Assembly: GCA_965249225.1 (NCBI GenBank)
Contig: CBDFLT010000008.1
Coordinates: 124,001-188,000, forward strand
Length of the DNA: 64,000 bases
Reading direction: 5' to 3'
Origin: CBDFLT01 sp965249225
Lineage (GTDB): Bacteria; Chloroflexota; Dehalococcoidia; Lucifugimonadales; G963668185
Below the pieces are notes generated by a model. That model made no database searches. It was given only the letters and a program-made list of their open reading frames with translations, and had not been told where the DNA came from. The position numbers were made by a program, and so were the translations under genes. Numbering within the stretch: position 1 is the stretch's first letter; each line of letters opens with the position of its first letter. Of the stretch, positions 7,389 through 15,480 are shown one piece after another.

Positions 7389-7862
7389 TCAGCGCCCGGC
7401 CTGCAAAGCGGCGACTGCGGTCAACACTTCGTCGTACCGCGCATTTTCGCTGGAGAAGGCCAGGGACCGCTCCGATTCACTCACGTACTCGATGCGTACT
7501 TCAAGGTGCGCCCCGGCGAAAATTCCCGCCGCCTTGTCCGCCCACTCGACGACGCACACGCCCTCGCCGTGCAGGTATTCCTCGAGGCCCAGGTCTAGGA
7601 TGTCGCTTGGGGCGTCCAGGCGGTAAAGGTCCACGTGGAAGAGGGGCAGGCGACCCTGGTGCTCGGAGACCAACACGAAAGTGGGACTTCGCGCGAAATC
7701 GGAGACGCCCAGCCCCCAGAGCACGCCCTGGGTCAGTGTTGTCTTGCCCGCCCCTAGCTCACCGGTGAGCAGAAACACGTCGCCCGGGCCGGCGGTCTCG
7801 CCCATCGTCCTGCCCATGGACTGGGTCTCTTCGGGAGAGTGGCTGACTACTTCGATGGACAC
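7389..7862 (-). CDS. tsaE: tRNA threonylcarbamoyladenosine ATPase TsaE
   Basis: A small P-loop ATPase (157 residues from this start) that drives the TsaBDE t6A complex. Walker A GELGAGKTTL lies at 34-43, followed by SPTFVLV (59-65), the HVDLYRL block (76-82), and VVEWADKA near the 3' third. The start is a choice: an in-frame ATG at 7931 lies two bases after a predicted -10 box, so it should be at or before the RNA start. GTG at 7862 (or the adjacent GTG at 7865) gives the family's normal length and is preferred. The operon continues into tsaB and ndk. Confidence 0.92.
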   Translation of the reverse strand: MSIEVVSHSPEETQSMGRTMGETAGPGDVFLLTGELGAGKTTLTQGVLWGLGVSDFARSPTFVLVSEHQGRLPLFHVDLYRLDAPSDILDLGLEEYLHGEGVCVVEWADKAAGIFAGAHLEVRIEYVSESERSLAFSSENARYDEVLTAVAALQAGR

Positions 7863-7933
7863 CACGTCCGGTCTCAAGGATTCTGGCCATATGGGACCGG
7901 GATTGACATAGCTATGCTGCGGGCGACCCATGT

Positions 7934-7963
7934 ATTATAAGGGCATCTTAGCTTCAGGCTCAA
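7934..7963 (-). promoter_or_regulatory. Promoter of the tsaE-tsaB-ndk operon
   Basis: Minus strand TTGAGC (7963-7958), 18 bases, TATAAT (7939-7934). The RNA start would be near 7927, inside what would be the first codons of the longest tsaE frame. This argues for the internal GTG start. Confidence 0.6.
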
Positions 7964-7978
7964 GAAGAAGGATAGGCG

Positions 7979-8710
7979 TTGCGGTACCTGATCGTTTCCG
8001 ATGTCCACAGCAACATCGAGGCGTTCCAGAGCGTGATAGAGGACGCCGAGGCTCGGGGAGGGTTCGACCAGGTCTGGTCTCTTGGAGACCTCGTGGGATA
8101 TGGACCCGACCCTGTACCGTGCATTGACTTGATGCGGCAGTTTGACCACCAGGGCGTGGCGGGCAATCACGACCTGGCCTCCATCGGTAAGCTGAGCCTG
8201 GAGGCGTTCAATCCCCATGCTAAGGCAGCGAACGAGTGGACGGGCCAACAGCTAAGCAGCGAGCATATCGAGTATCTGGGCGGGCAACCCCTGAAACTGG
8301 AGCTGGAAGACTTCACGGTGGCGCACGGCAGTCCCCGGGACCCGGTATGGGAGTACGTCGTCTCAACGTCCGCGGCGGTGGCCAGCTTCCTGCACTTCGA
8401 CACCACATGGTGCCTCGTTGGACACTCCCACATTCCGTTCATATGTCAGGCGGTGGAAGGGAGTGCGGCGTTCCTGGAGTTTCCCCTGGATACCCCTGTG
8501 GCGCTGGGGTCCGACCGGACGATCATAAACCCCGGCAGCGTGGGCCAGCCCCGGGACGGGGACCCTCGAGCGAGCTACGCCATCTACGACTCGGATTCAT
8601 CCCACCTGTACCACCACAGGGCGGAGTACGACATACCAAAAACGCAGGCCAAGATGGAGGAGCGCGGCCTTCCTCAGTACCTGATCGACCGCCTCCCCCG
8701 CGGCCGGTAG
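7979..8710 (+). CDS. Metallophosphoesterase (YfcE/ApaH-like fold)
   Basis: A 243-residue calcineurin-type phosphoesterase with two-metal ligands in the expected order: VSDVHSN (D8, H10), SLGDLVGYGPDP (D37), GNHD (62-65), a mid-protein AHGSPRDP, and VGHSHIPF. The NPGSVGQPRDGDPRASY segment near the C-terminus is typical of this subfamily, often annotated as a phosphodiesterase or diadenosine tetraphosphatase-like protein. The true substrate is unknown. It starts with TTG at 7979 behind AAGAAGGATA. It is divergent from tsaE and tail-to-tail with the next minus-strand gene, five bases away. Confidence 0.9.
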   Translation: MRYLIVSDVHSNIEAFQSVIEDAEARGGFDQVWSLGDLVGYGPDPVPCIDLMRQFDHQGVAGNHDLASIGKLSLEAFNPHAKAANEWTGQQLSSEHIEYLGGQPLKLELEDFTVAHGSPRDPVWEYVVSTSAAVASFLHFDTTWCLVGHSHIPFICQAVEGSAAFLEFPLDTPVALGSDRTIINPGSVGQPRDGDPRASYAIYDSDSSHLYHHRAEYDIPKTQAKMEERGLPQYLIDRLPRGR

Positions 8711-8715
8711 TTGGG

Positions 8716-9492
8716 TCAGAGCCCCTCCTCTTCGTCTTCCTCTTCCTCGTGAATGTGTGGGGCCGCCTCGTCCGGGTTGTTGGGGACGACTGGAGTCAAA
8801 CGGCCCTCGTGTGACTTCAGCCGGGGCAGATCGTCGATCGCTTCTTTGGTGCTGGCCACCGAGTCCGGGGAGGACAGGCCGACCAGCAGCCCCGATACGC
8901 CGGCGTTTCTTAAGGCCTCCAGCTCTTCCTTGCCGAGAGGGATTTGGGAGGCCATGACGAAGGGTTTGTCCACGAGCCCCCTTACCAGCTGGATCTCGAT
9001 CAGCCGTTGAACAGTTAGCGGCAGCAGCTCCTCTTCAGGAGTGAACAGAGCTGCGTCTATCGGCAACTCCTGGATGGCTCGGCCGGCGTCCTCTCCGAGG
9101 CCTGACCCGACAGCTATGACCTTTCCGAAGTTCTCGTCGCTGAGAATTCCGGCCGGCGTGCCCTCGGCCTCGAAAGCGATGAAGTCGCAGCCCTTCTTCT
9201 TGAGGGTGCCTAGCTGCTCTACTTCGAGCCTCTTGGACTGTATCCCCCAGACTCGGTCTCCGGCGACTTTTGCGACGCCGGCGATCACTCGGTCCGTGCA
9301 AGAATCCACCGTCACCAGGAACGCGTCCACCGGCGCCTCAGCCAGCCCAGGGCTCTTTTTGAGCTCATCGGACGTCACGTGTCCTACCAGGATGATGGGT
9401 GGAGCGCTCTTATGTCGGCCTGCGGCACCGAACCCCATTGGGCTGGGAAAACGTTGCTCAACTCCCTCCAGCTTGTCGGTAAGCTTGCTCAT
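8716..9492 (-). CDS. Conserved hypothetical protein, barrel-like with acidic tail
   Basis: A 258-residue protein that I do not recognise at family level. Alternating hydrophobic strands and helices (DAFLVTVD, DFIAFEAEG, GKVIAVGSG, IDAALFT, KPFVMAS, GLLVGLS) suggest a TIM-barrel-like fold, perhaps related to sugar-phosphate or indole-type barrels, but no catalytic signature stands out. The C-terminus ends in a strongly acidic stretch with two histidines (HIHEEEEDEEEGL). It begins 36 bases after the next hypothetical gene, which also ends in an acidic His-containing tail, so the two are probably co-transcribed and may act together. Confidence 0.75.
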   Translation of the reverse strand: MSKLTDKLEGVEQRFPSPMGFGAAGRHKSAPPIILVGHVTSDELKKSPGLAEAPVDAFLVTVDSCTDRVIAGVAKVAGDRVWGIQSKRLEVEQLGTLKKKGCDFIAFEAEGTPAGILSDENFGKVIAVGSGLGEDAGRAIQELPIDAALFTPEEELLPLTVQRLIEIQLVRGLVDKPFVMASQIPLGKEELEALRNAGVSGLLVGLSSPDSVASTKEAIDDLPRLKSHEGRLTPVVPNNPDEAAPHIHEEEEDEEEGL

Positions 9493-9528
9493 CGGTGTCG
9501 TCTCTCCTCAAGTAATCCTGATCGCTTG

Positions 9529-10245
9529 CTACTCGTCGTGCTTATCGCTGTCTTCACTCGGTCCGTGTTGCTCCTCTTCGTCTTCTTTGTCCTTATCAGG
9601 CTCGTCTGGGCCCGGTTCCTTCTGGACTCTCTCGACAACCGCGCGCATCTGCTCATCGAACCAGCGTTTAAGGGCCTCCAGGGCCGGAGGGGCGACGAAG
9701 AACACCTGGATGTCCGAGGGGAACTGGACGCGGTGATCCTCGTGAATAAAGAGCACGCCGACCTCGTCTTCCTTCAACACCTCGTCCAGGCGTGCGGTGA
9801 TGTGCTCGTACCGCCGTCGGATGGCTTCCTGGTAACCCTCCAGGGCGGTGGAGCGCACCTTCTCGCTGATTAGGCCCATCCCGAGGCATCGCTGCCAGTC
9901 GGCGCCCTCCTCTACTACGGCCTTGTCATCGGTTGCCTCCAGGCGTGCAGTAGACTGGCACATAGCCTGAATGAACTGATAGCCCTTGGGGTTGACGCTC
10001 TCCAGCAGTTTTATCCCCTCATCGTCGTCGCTGAATAGGGCCTCGTGGAAGATATGCGAGACGGAGCCCAGCGACCGTTCGAGATTGTGGACGTGGTCCC
10101 GCACCTCGGACCAGTAGCGGTCGAGGAGCTTCTGGCCCTCCTCGGGCATGTTCGATGGGAGCATGAAGATCGGAACAAGGAACAGCTTGCGCCGGCCTTT
10201 GTACTGCTCGGCGTCCGGCTTAGGCATCTTGCCAAGGGTGGTCAT
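9529..10245 (-). CDS. Conserved hypothetical protein with acidic C-terminal tail
   Basis: A 238-residue soluble, mostly helical protein with no recognised domain. Readable features are a basic start (KPDAEQYKGRRKLFLVPIF), a Trp/His-containing helix (DRYWSEVRDHVHNLERSLG), ADWQRCLGMGLISEKV in the middle, then EVGVLFIHEDHRVQFPSD and VFFVAPPALEALKRW. The last 30 residues are almost entirely charged (KDKEDEEEQHGPSEDSDKHDE). I associate this kind of protein with Dehalococcoidia genomes, from memory only. It lies 78 bases after fdhA in the same direction and just ahead of the other acidic-tailed gene. Confidence 0.75.
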   Translation of the reverse strand: MTTLGKMPKPDAEQYKGRRKLFLVPIFMLPSNMPEEGQKLLDRYWSEVRDHVHNLERSLGSVSHIFHEALFSDDDEGIKLLESVNPKGYQFIQAMCQSTARLEATDDKAVVEEGADWQRCLGMGLISEKVRSTALEGYQEAIRRRYEHITARLDEVLKEDEVGVLFIHEDHRVQFPSDIQVFFVAPPALEALKRWFDEQMRAVVERVQKEPGPDEPDKDKEDEEEQHGPSEDSDKHDE

Positions 10246-10323
10246 AGCACGGAGATTCTACAGCCAGGTCGGCCCAAGGCGCAACGAGGCGATTCCGCAT
10301 GTTGTGTGCAGGAAGGCCCAGGG

Positions 10324-13062
10324 CTACCCGCTGCCCGTCCGGCCGTTGGAGCCTTTCTTGTCGCCCTCGCCGAGCTTGTCGATACGGACGGCGCAGACCT
10401 TGTACTCCGGTATCTTTGAGTTGGGGTCCAGCGCCGCGTTTGTCAGAAAGTTCGCCGCGTGCTTTTGCAGCTTCACGAAGGGTACGAAGACCTCACCGGC
10501 CCGCATCTTCTCGGAGTACAGCGCCCGACCCTCCAGGTCGCCTCGCCTGGACCTGAGGCGAATCCACTCACCATCGGCCACCCCGTATTTCTCACCGTCA
10601 GGGGGGCTTATGGAGATTTGGAGCTCGGGGGCCCGCGCCAGCAGCCCTGCGGAGCGGCGGGTGATCGTCCCGCCGTGCCAGTGGTACAGGATGCGGCCCG
10701 TGTTGAGTATCAGGGGAAACCGTTTGGTGGGGAGCTCATCCGCCACCGGACCCTGCTCGAAAGCTACGAACTTCGCCTTGGGACCACGTGGAAAGTCCGT
10801 CTCATACAGGTACCGGGTGCCCGGGTGGTCCGGTGTGGGGCAAGGCCACTGTATCCCTCCCTCTTGTTCCAGCCGTTGGTATGAAATACCCGACACAATA
10901 GGCGTCAGGCGGGCCATCTCCTCCCATATCTCCGATGCGTGACCGTAGGTGAACTCGCGCTCCAGGTCCAGTCCGAGGTGGCCGTTCATCCTTCGCCCTA
11001 GGTCGCAGATGATCTCCCAGTCTGGCCGACTCTGGCCGATGGGTTCGACCGCCTTCCTCACCCGCTGAACGCGCCTTTCGCTGTTGGTAAATGTGCCGTC
11101 TTTTTCGGCGAAGCTCGTGGCCGGCAGGACAACGTCGGCGATTTCCGCCGTCTCGTGCATGAAGATGTCCTGGACCACCAAAAACTCAAGCTTCTTGAAC
11201 GCCTTCTCCGCGTGGTGCAGGTCTGGCTCGCTGAGCAATGGGTTCTCGCCGGTGATGTACATGGCCCTGATCCTGCCGCTCAGCATGGCGCCGGTCATCT
11301 CGGTGGCCACCAGGCCCTTCTCCGCCACGAGGGGATGGTTGCCCCAGGCTTCCTGGAACTTGGCGACGGTGGCGTCGCCGATGGTCTGGTAACCGGGGAA
11401 GGAGTTGGGCAAGCAGCCCGCGTCCCCGCAGCCCTGGACGTTGTTCTGACCCCGTAGCGGCGAGATGCCACAGCCGGGCCTTCCCAGTTGGCCGGTCACC
11501 AGCGCCAGGTTCAGCAGTCCGTGAGCGTTGGCGGTGCCGTTGGTGTGCTGCGTGATTCCCATGCCCCATATGAGACAGGAGCCGCTGAAGGGGGGCCTGG
11601 CGTACATCCTCGCCGCCTCGGCGATGTCCTCGGCGGGCACCCCTGTGATCTGGGAGGCGTGGTCGAGACCGTAATTGTCGACCACCCGACGCCACTCCTC
11701 GAACTCCTCGGTGCGGGTCCCTACGAATTCCTTGTCCCACAGCCCCTCGTCCAGGACCACCTTGGCCATGCCATTGAAAAGGGCCACGTCGGTGCCGGGG
11801 CGAGGGCGGAGCCACAGGTCTGCGAAGTCGCACATCTCTATGCGGCGGGGGTTGATTACGATCAGCTTAGCGCCGCGCTCCACGACGGCTCGTCGCATCC
11901 TGGACGCGGCCACCGGGTGGTTGGAGTTGGCGTCCGAGCCGACTATTACCAGGCAGCCCGCCTCTTCGTAGTCGACATACGAGTTACTCGTGGCGCCGCT
12001 CCCCAGGGCGGTCAGCATCGCCTCCACCGAGGGTGCATGGCACAGCCGCGTGCAGTGGTCGATGTGGTTGGTCTGCATCAGTAGCCGGGCGAACTTCTGC
12101 TGGATGTACCCGTCCTCGTTGGTGGCCTTCGCCGAGCAGAAGGTGGCAAATGAGTCGCCACGGTACTCGGCCAGCCGCTCGACCACGTAGTCCAAGGCCT
12201 CGTCCCATGAGGCTGGACGGAACTTGCCGTTCTCCTTGATCAAAGGTGTCTTGAGCCTGTCTTCATGGTGGACGAAGGTGTAGCCGAACCGCCCTTTGAC
12301 GCACAGCATCCCGACGCTGGACTGGTTGTCGGGGTCGTCCAGCATCTGGATGATGCGGTCGTTCTCGTCCACCTGCGCCTTGATGCCGCAGCCCACGCCG
12401 CAGTAGGGGCAGGTCGTGGTAACGGTCTTGACGGGGTTCTGCGCCGGCGCCTTGAGATCAATCGCGCCCGTGGGGCAGACTGAGAGGCACTGGCCGCAGG
12501 TGGTACACACCGACTCGACCAGGGGCTTGTCCATGAAGGTTCCGATTCGGCTCGTCTCGCCGCTGCCCAGGAAGTCGATGGCGCCGATGAACTGGTGTCC
12601 GTCCTGGCACGCCTGGGCGCAGCGGCCGCAGAGGATGCAGTCGGCCATTGCGATGTCGAAGATAGGGTTGCTGGTGTCCACCGGCTCCCGTTGCCTCCCG
12701 GCCCACCTGGGGGCGGTGAGGTCGTGGTGCTCGGCGGCGACAGCCAGCTCCCGGTGGTCCCGCGAGCCGTTCTCGGAGAGCATCGCCATCGTCAGCTCCA
12801 GGACGCCTCGCCGGACCTCGTGGACCTCGGGTGTATCGGTCCACACCTCCATGTCGTCCGCCGCGGGCACCGAGCAAGATGCGGGGAAGCCCCTCACTCC
12901 GTCGATCTGCACCAGGCAGGTCCGGCAGGCCCCGATGGGCTCCATGTCCGGGTCCTTGCATAGCTGGGAGACGTAGGCGCCCGACGCGTTGATGGCGTCC
13001 AGGACCGAGGCTCCTTCGGGCACTTCCGCTTTGTGCCCATTGATCGATAGCTTGACGCTCAT
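10324..13062 (-). CDS. fdhA: Formate dehydrogenase catalytic subunit, Mo/W-bis-pterin, Cys type
   Basis: A 912-residue catalytic subunit that oxidises formate or reduces CO2. In order: a [2Fe-2S] domain (C35, C46, C49, C63); two [4Fe-4S] ferredoxin motifs (C142/145/148/152 and C186/189/192/196); and the molybdopterin oxidoreductase domain with its own cluster (C218, C221, C225, C254). C341 followed by H342 in HCTRLCHAPS sits where formate dehydrogenases carry selenocysteine or cysteine, so this is a Cys enzyme. The NuoG-like His/Cys cluster region (about 100-120) has only His residues and no Cys. The C-terminal dinucleotide-binding domain is complete. NuoF- and NuoE-like genes precede it, implying NAD(H) coupling through a soluble complex. 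Start codon ATG at 13062. Confidence 0.93.
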   Translation of the reverse strand: MSVKLSINGHKAEVPEGASVLDAINASGAYVSQLCKDPDMEPIGACRTCLVQIDGVRGFPASCSVPAADDMEVWTDTPEVHEVRRGVLELTMAMLSENGSRDHRELAVAAEHHDLTAPRWAGRQREPVDTSNPIFDIAMADCILCGRCAQACQDGHQFIGAIDFLGSGETSRIGTFMDKPLVESVCTTCGQCLSVCPTGAIDLKAPAQNPVKTVTTTCPYCGVGCGIKAQVDENDRIIQMLDDPDNQSSVGMLCVKGRFGYTFVHHEDRLKTPLIKENGKFRPASWDEALDYVVERLAEYRGDSFATFCSAKATNEDGYIQQKFARLLMQTNHIDHCTRLCHAPSVEAMLTALGSGATSNSYVDYEEAGCLVIVGSDANSNHPVAASRMRRAVVERGAKLIVINPRRIEMCDFADLWLRPRPGTDVALFNGMAKVVLDEGLWDKEFVGTRTEEFEEWRRVVDNYGLDHASQITGVPAEDIAEAARMYARPPFSGSCLIWGMGITQHTNGTANAHGLLNLALVTGQLGRPGCGISPLRGQNNVQGCGDAGCLPNSFPGYQTIGDATVAKFQEAWGNHPLVAEKGLVATEMTGAMLSGRIRAMYITGENPLLSEPDLHHAEKAFKKLEFLVVQDIFMHETAEIADVVLPATSFAEKDGTFTNSERRVQRVRKAVEPIGQSRPDWEIICDLGRRMNGHLGLDLEREFTYGHASEIWEEMARLTPIVSGISYQRLEQEGGIQWPCPTPDHPGTRYLYETDFPRGPKAKFVAFEQGPVADELPTKRFPLILNTGRILYHWHGGTITRRSAGLLARAPELQISISPPDGEKYGVADGEWIRLRSRRGDLEGRALYSEKMRAGEVFVPFVKLQKHAANFLTNAALDPNSKIPEYKVCAVRIDKLGEGDKKGSNGRTGSG

Positions 13063-13117
13063 AATAACCTTCTCGTTTTGTGAGGCCGGGCAGTTTTAAG
13101 TATAACGCACCTCACAA

Positions 13118-13197
13118 CTGTCACCCTGAGTGATAGCGAAGGGTCTGGCCCAAACCGTGAGATTCTTCGTCCGCCCGAGGTGGACTCAGAATGACAG
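13118..13197. repeat. Small palindromic element of the TGTCATTCTGAGT type, full copy
   Basis: An 80-base intergenic element with terminal inverted repeats CTGTCACCCTGAGT and (right end, reversed) CTGTCATTCTGAGT. Its right half, ATTCTTCGTCCGCC then AGGTGGACTCAGAATGAC, recurs at 28580-28614. A related perfect palindrome lies at 27046-27076. It has no coding capacity and lies between fdhB and fdhA. Confidence 0.65.
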
Positions 13198-13202
13198 GTG
13201 AG

Positions 13203-13243
13203 TCCCCCACCCCAAGGTGATTATTCCCACCCGGACCGCCCTG
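13203..13243 (+). repeat. Dispersed GC-rich palindromic repeat, copy 3
   Basis: CCCCCACCCCAAGGTGATTATTCCCACCC followed by GGACCGCCC (spanning two motifs). It keeps the hairpin core of copies 1 and 2, with a G-U pair replacing one G-C. It follows directly after the 80-base palindromic element. Confidence 0.6.
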
Positions 13244-13295
13244 GGCCGTGTCCGATCCTTCCCAAGAAGGACCACCCAACTGGCAGGGTCGTATA

Positions 13296-14900
13296 TCATG
13301 CTACCCCTGCCTTCTCCGCCAGTTCGTCGCCGAAGAAGTGCAGGACGCTATTCACCGGCCCACCCGCAGCCTGACCCAGGCCGCACAGGGAGGCCAGCCC
13401 GATCACCCGGGCCAGATATCTAAGCTCGTCTAGGTCCCCGGGCCTGCCCCGTCCACCCATCAGCTTGTCTATGGTCACTACCATGCGCGGCGTGCCCTCT
13501 CGGCACGGAGTGCACTTACCGCACGACTCGTCGGCGTTGTAGCCCGCGAGGTTCCTGAGCACCTCAAGCGTAGTCATGCGCTCGTCCAGTGCCACCACCC
13601 CGCCCGCGCCCAGCATGACGCCGCTTTCATGGAGCATTCCAGGCTTGATGGCAGTGTCCAGCATCCCAACGGGAAACACGCCGCTGGAAGGTCCGCCCAC
13701 GGCGATGGCCGTCAACTCGTGTCCGGCCTGCGGACCGCCGCCGATGTCGAAGATTATATCCCGTATCGTGGTTCCCATCGGCACCTCGGCGACTCCCGGC
13801 CGTTGCACTGCGCCGCTCAGGCTGATGAGCTTGGTGCCTTTGTCGGAGTCGGTACCCACCGCCGCAAAGGCAGAGGCGCCGTTGGACAGGATGAAAGGAA
13901 CGCTGCACAGAGTCTCGGGATTATTGATGACAGTGGGTTTCGCCCACAGCCCCGACTCGGTTGGAAAGGGAGGCCTGATTCGCGGCTCGCGGCGGTAGCC
14001 CTCCATAGTGTTGAGCAGGGTGGTCTCCTCGCCGCAGACGTAGCCTCCGGCCCCACGCCGGACTTCTATATCAAGGCTGAACCCTGACCCCAGTATGTTG
14101 TCGCCCAACAGCCCATTTCTACAGGCCTGCTCGATAGCCTGCTCGATCCGCTCGGCCGAGAGGTTCGCCTCGGCGTTGATATAGATGTAGGCCTTCTCGG
14201 TGCCGGCGGCATAAGCGGCGATCGCTGTGCCCTCTAATATGCGGTGGGGGACCCCTTCCATCAAGTGACGGTCCTTGAATACGCACGGCTCCCCCTCTTC
14301 GGAGTTCACAACGAGATACTTGGGGGATTTGTCTATGCCGCGGACGCCCTTCCATTTGAGCGCGGCGGGGAAGTAGGCGCCGCCTCTCCCTCGCAGCCCC
14401 GATGCCTCCACTTCCTCAATGGCTTCTTCGGGCGTCATGGCCAGGGCCCGCGCCAGGCCGTTGTATCCACCGTGGAGAATATATTCGTCCACGTCGGCAG
14501 CATCGATTTCACCTGACAGGTCCATCGCCAATCTGTGCTGGCCGTCAAAGAAAGCGGCCTCGTTGGAGCCGCCAAACGGACCGCCGGTGGAGATACTCTC
14601 GGAGATATCCTCCGTGGAGTCCGGGGTGATATGCGCGAACCGGGTCTGCAATCCGGAGGGGTCGGTTACCAGGACCTGTGGCGCGTTGAAGCAGGCGCCG
14701 TCGCAGCCGGTTTCCACCAGGTACGCGGTTTGTGGCAGGGCGTTAGAAAGCGCCGATGCGACTTCCTGCGCGCCCACGGACCGAGAGCAGTGCCCGACCT
14801 GGACGGCCACACGCGTCCTGCCGGCGCGCTCGGACTCCAGGCGCTCCTGAGCCGATGCCTTCAGGCTATCTAGGGTGGCTGCCGGCTTGCCTTCACTCAC
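13296..14900 (-). CDS. NuoF-like NAD(H)/FMN subunit of formate dehydrogenase
   Basis: A 534-residue NuoF/HoxF-type flavoprotein. An N-terminal thioredoxin-like domain (C38, C66, C70) is followed by the FMN/NAD domain with GLRGRGGAYFPAALKW and AGGYVCGEETTLL. The C-terminal [4Fe-4S] ligand block is SCGKCTPCREG. No extra ferredoxin domain follows, unlike many bifurcating HydB proteins. The GTG at 14900 is chosen because it overlaps the upstream NuoE-like stop as GTGA, a coupling overlap; the open frame continues upstream but only as a shadow. It passes electrons between NADH and FdhA. A 234-base gap with two repeats separates it from fdhA. Confidence 0.92.
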   Translation of the reverse strand: MSEGKPAATLDSLKASAQERLESERAGRTRVAVQVGHCSRSVGAQEVASALSNALPQTAYLVETGCDGACFNAPQVLVTDPSGLQTRFAHITPDSTEDISESISTGGPFGGSNEAAFFDGQHRLAMDLSGEIDAADVDEYILHGGYNGLARALAMTPEEAIEEVEASGLRGRGGAYFPAALKWKGVRGIDKSPKYLVVNSEEGEPCVFKDRHLMEGVPHRILEGTAIAAYAAGTEKAYIYINAEANLSAERIEQAIEQACRNGLLGDNILGSGFSLDIEVRRGAGGYVCGEETTLLNTMEGYRREPRIRPPFPTESGLWAKPTVINNPETLCSVPFILSNGASAFAAVGTDSDKGTKLISLSGAVQRPGVAEVPMGTTIRDIIFDIGGGPQAGHELTAIAVGGPSSGVFPVGMLDTAIKPGMLHESGVMLGAGGVVALDERMTTLEVLRNLAGYNADESCGKCTPCREGTPRMVVTIDKLMGGRGRPGDLDELRYLARVIGLASLCGLGQAAGGPVNSVLHFFGDELAEKAGVA

Positions 14901-15364
14901 GGCTTCACCCCGTTCTCGATGAGCCTCTTGGCGGACTCGATGGTCATCCGGCCCAGCCACTTTCCGTCGAACTCCGTCGCCGGGGCCATCCCGCACAGGA
15001 AGCCGCAGGGGGTCTCTTCAAAGGTTATCCGGCCGTCGGCGGTAGTCTGTCCGGGGACGACGCCCAGCTCGGAGCCGATGGCGTCCAGGAGCTTTCGCCC
15101 GCCCTGCAGCTGGCAGGCAAGGCCGGTACAGACGCGCAAGACATGGGCACCGGGCTCGTCAATCCTGAGCTCAGTGTAGCTGGTCGCGGCGCCGTATACC
15201 TCGCTGGCCGGGATGCCAAGGTGCCAGCTCACTACCTCCATGCCCCAGTCGGGTAGGTGCCCGAACTGGTGTTGAAGGAAGTGCAGGGCGGGGAGCAGCT
15301 GGCCGTGGTCCCTCGGGAATCGCTCTTTGAGCGCCTTTCGGAGAGATTGCCTGTCGGTTGTCAA
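14897..15364 (-). CDS. NuoE-like [2Fe-2S] subunit of formate dehydrogenase
   Basis: A 155-residue thioredoxin-like [2Fe-2S] protein of the NuoE/HoxE type. The cluster ligands are C79 and C84 (VCTGLACQLQGG) and C120 and C124 (PCGFLCGMAP), in the usual C-x4-C, C-x3-C spacing. The helical N-terminal domain (residues 1-60) contains the LPALHFLQHQFGHLP and WHLGIPASEVYGAATSY blocks found in all NuoE proteins. It overlaps the NuoF-like gene by four bases. With it, it forms the diaphorase module attached to FdhA, or possibly to the upstream aldehyde oxidoreductase. Confidence 0.93.
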   Translation of the reverse strand: MTTDRQSLRKALKERFPRDHGQLLPALHFLQHQFGHLPDWGMEVVSWHLGIPASEVYGAATSYTELRIDEPGAHVLRVCTGLACQLQGGRKLLDAIGSELGVVPGQTTADGRITFEETPCGFLCGMAPATEFDGKWLGRMTIESAKRLIENGVKP

Positions 15365-15430
15365 GTCAACCTCCCGACTTCAAGGACCGCGATCAAAAGC
15401 TCAATCGAGACAACTGTCGGCCTGCTGTGG

Positions 15431-15465
15431 ACCCCCACTCCAGGGTGGAGGTTCCCTTTCGGCCG
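15431..15465 (+). repeat. Degenerate copy 4 of the GC-rich palindromic repeat
   Basis: CCCCCACTCCAGGGTGG then AGGTTCCC and CGGCCG align with copies 1 and 3 with several mismatches. It lies in the 116-base gap between the aldehyde oxidoreductase gene and the NuoE-like gene. Confidence 0.35.
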
Positions 15466-15480
15466 TTTATGTTCTTGGAC

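Noticed and set aside
10148..10942. 264-codon plus-strand frame over fdhA 3' end
   Set aside because: Overlaps two real minus-strand genes and lacks any recognised segment.
12025..12060. Selenocysteine codon in fdhA
   Set aside because: The active-site codon reads as Cys (C341), with no in-frame TGA and no need for a SECIS element.
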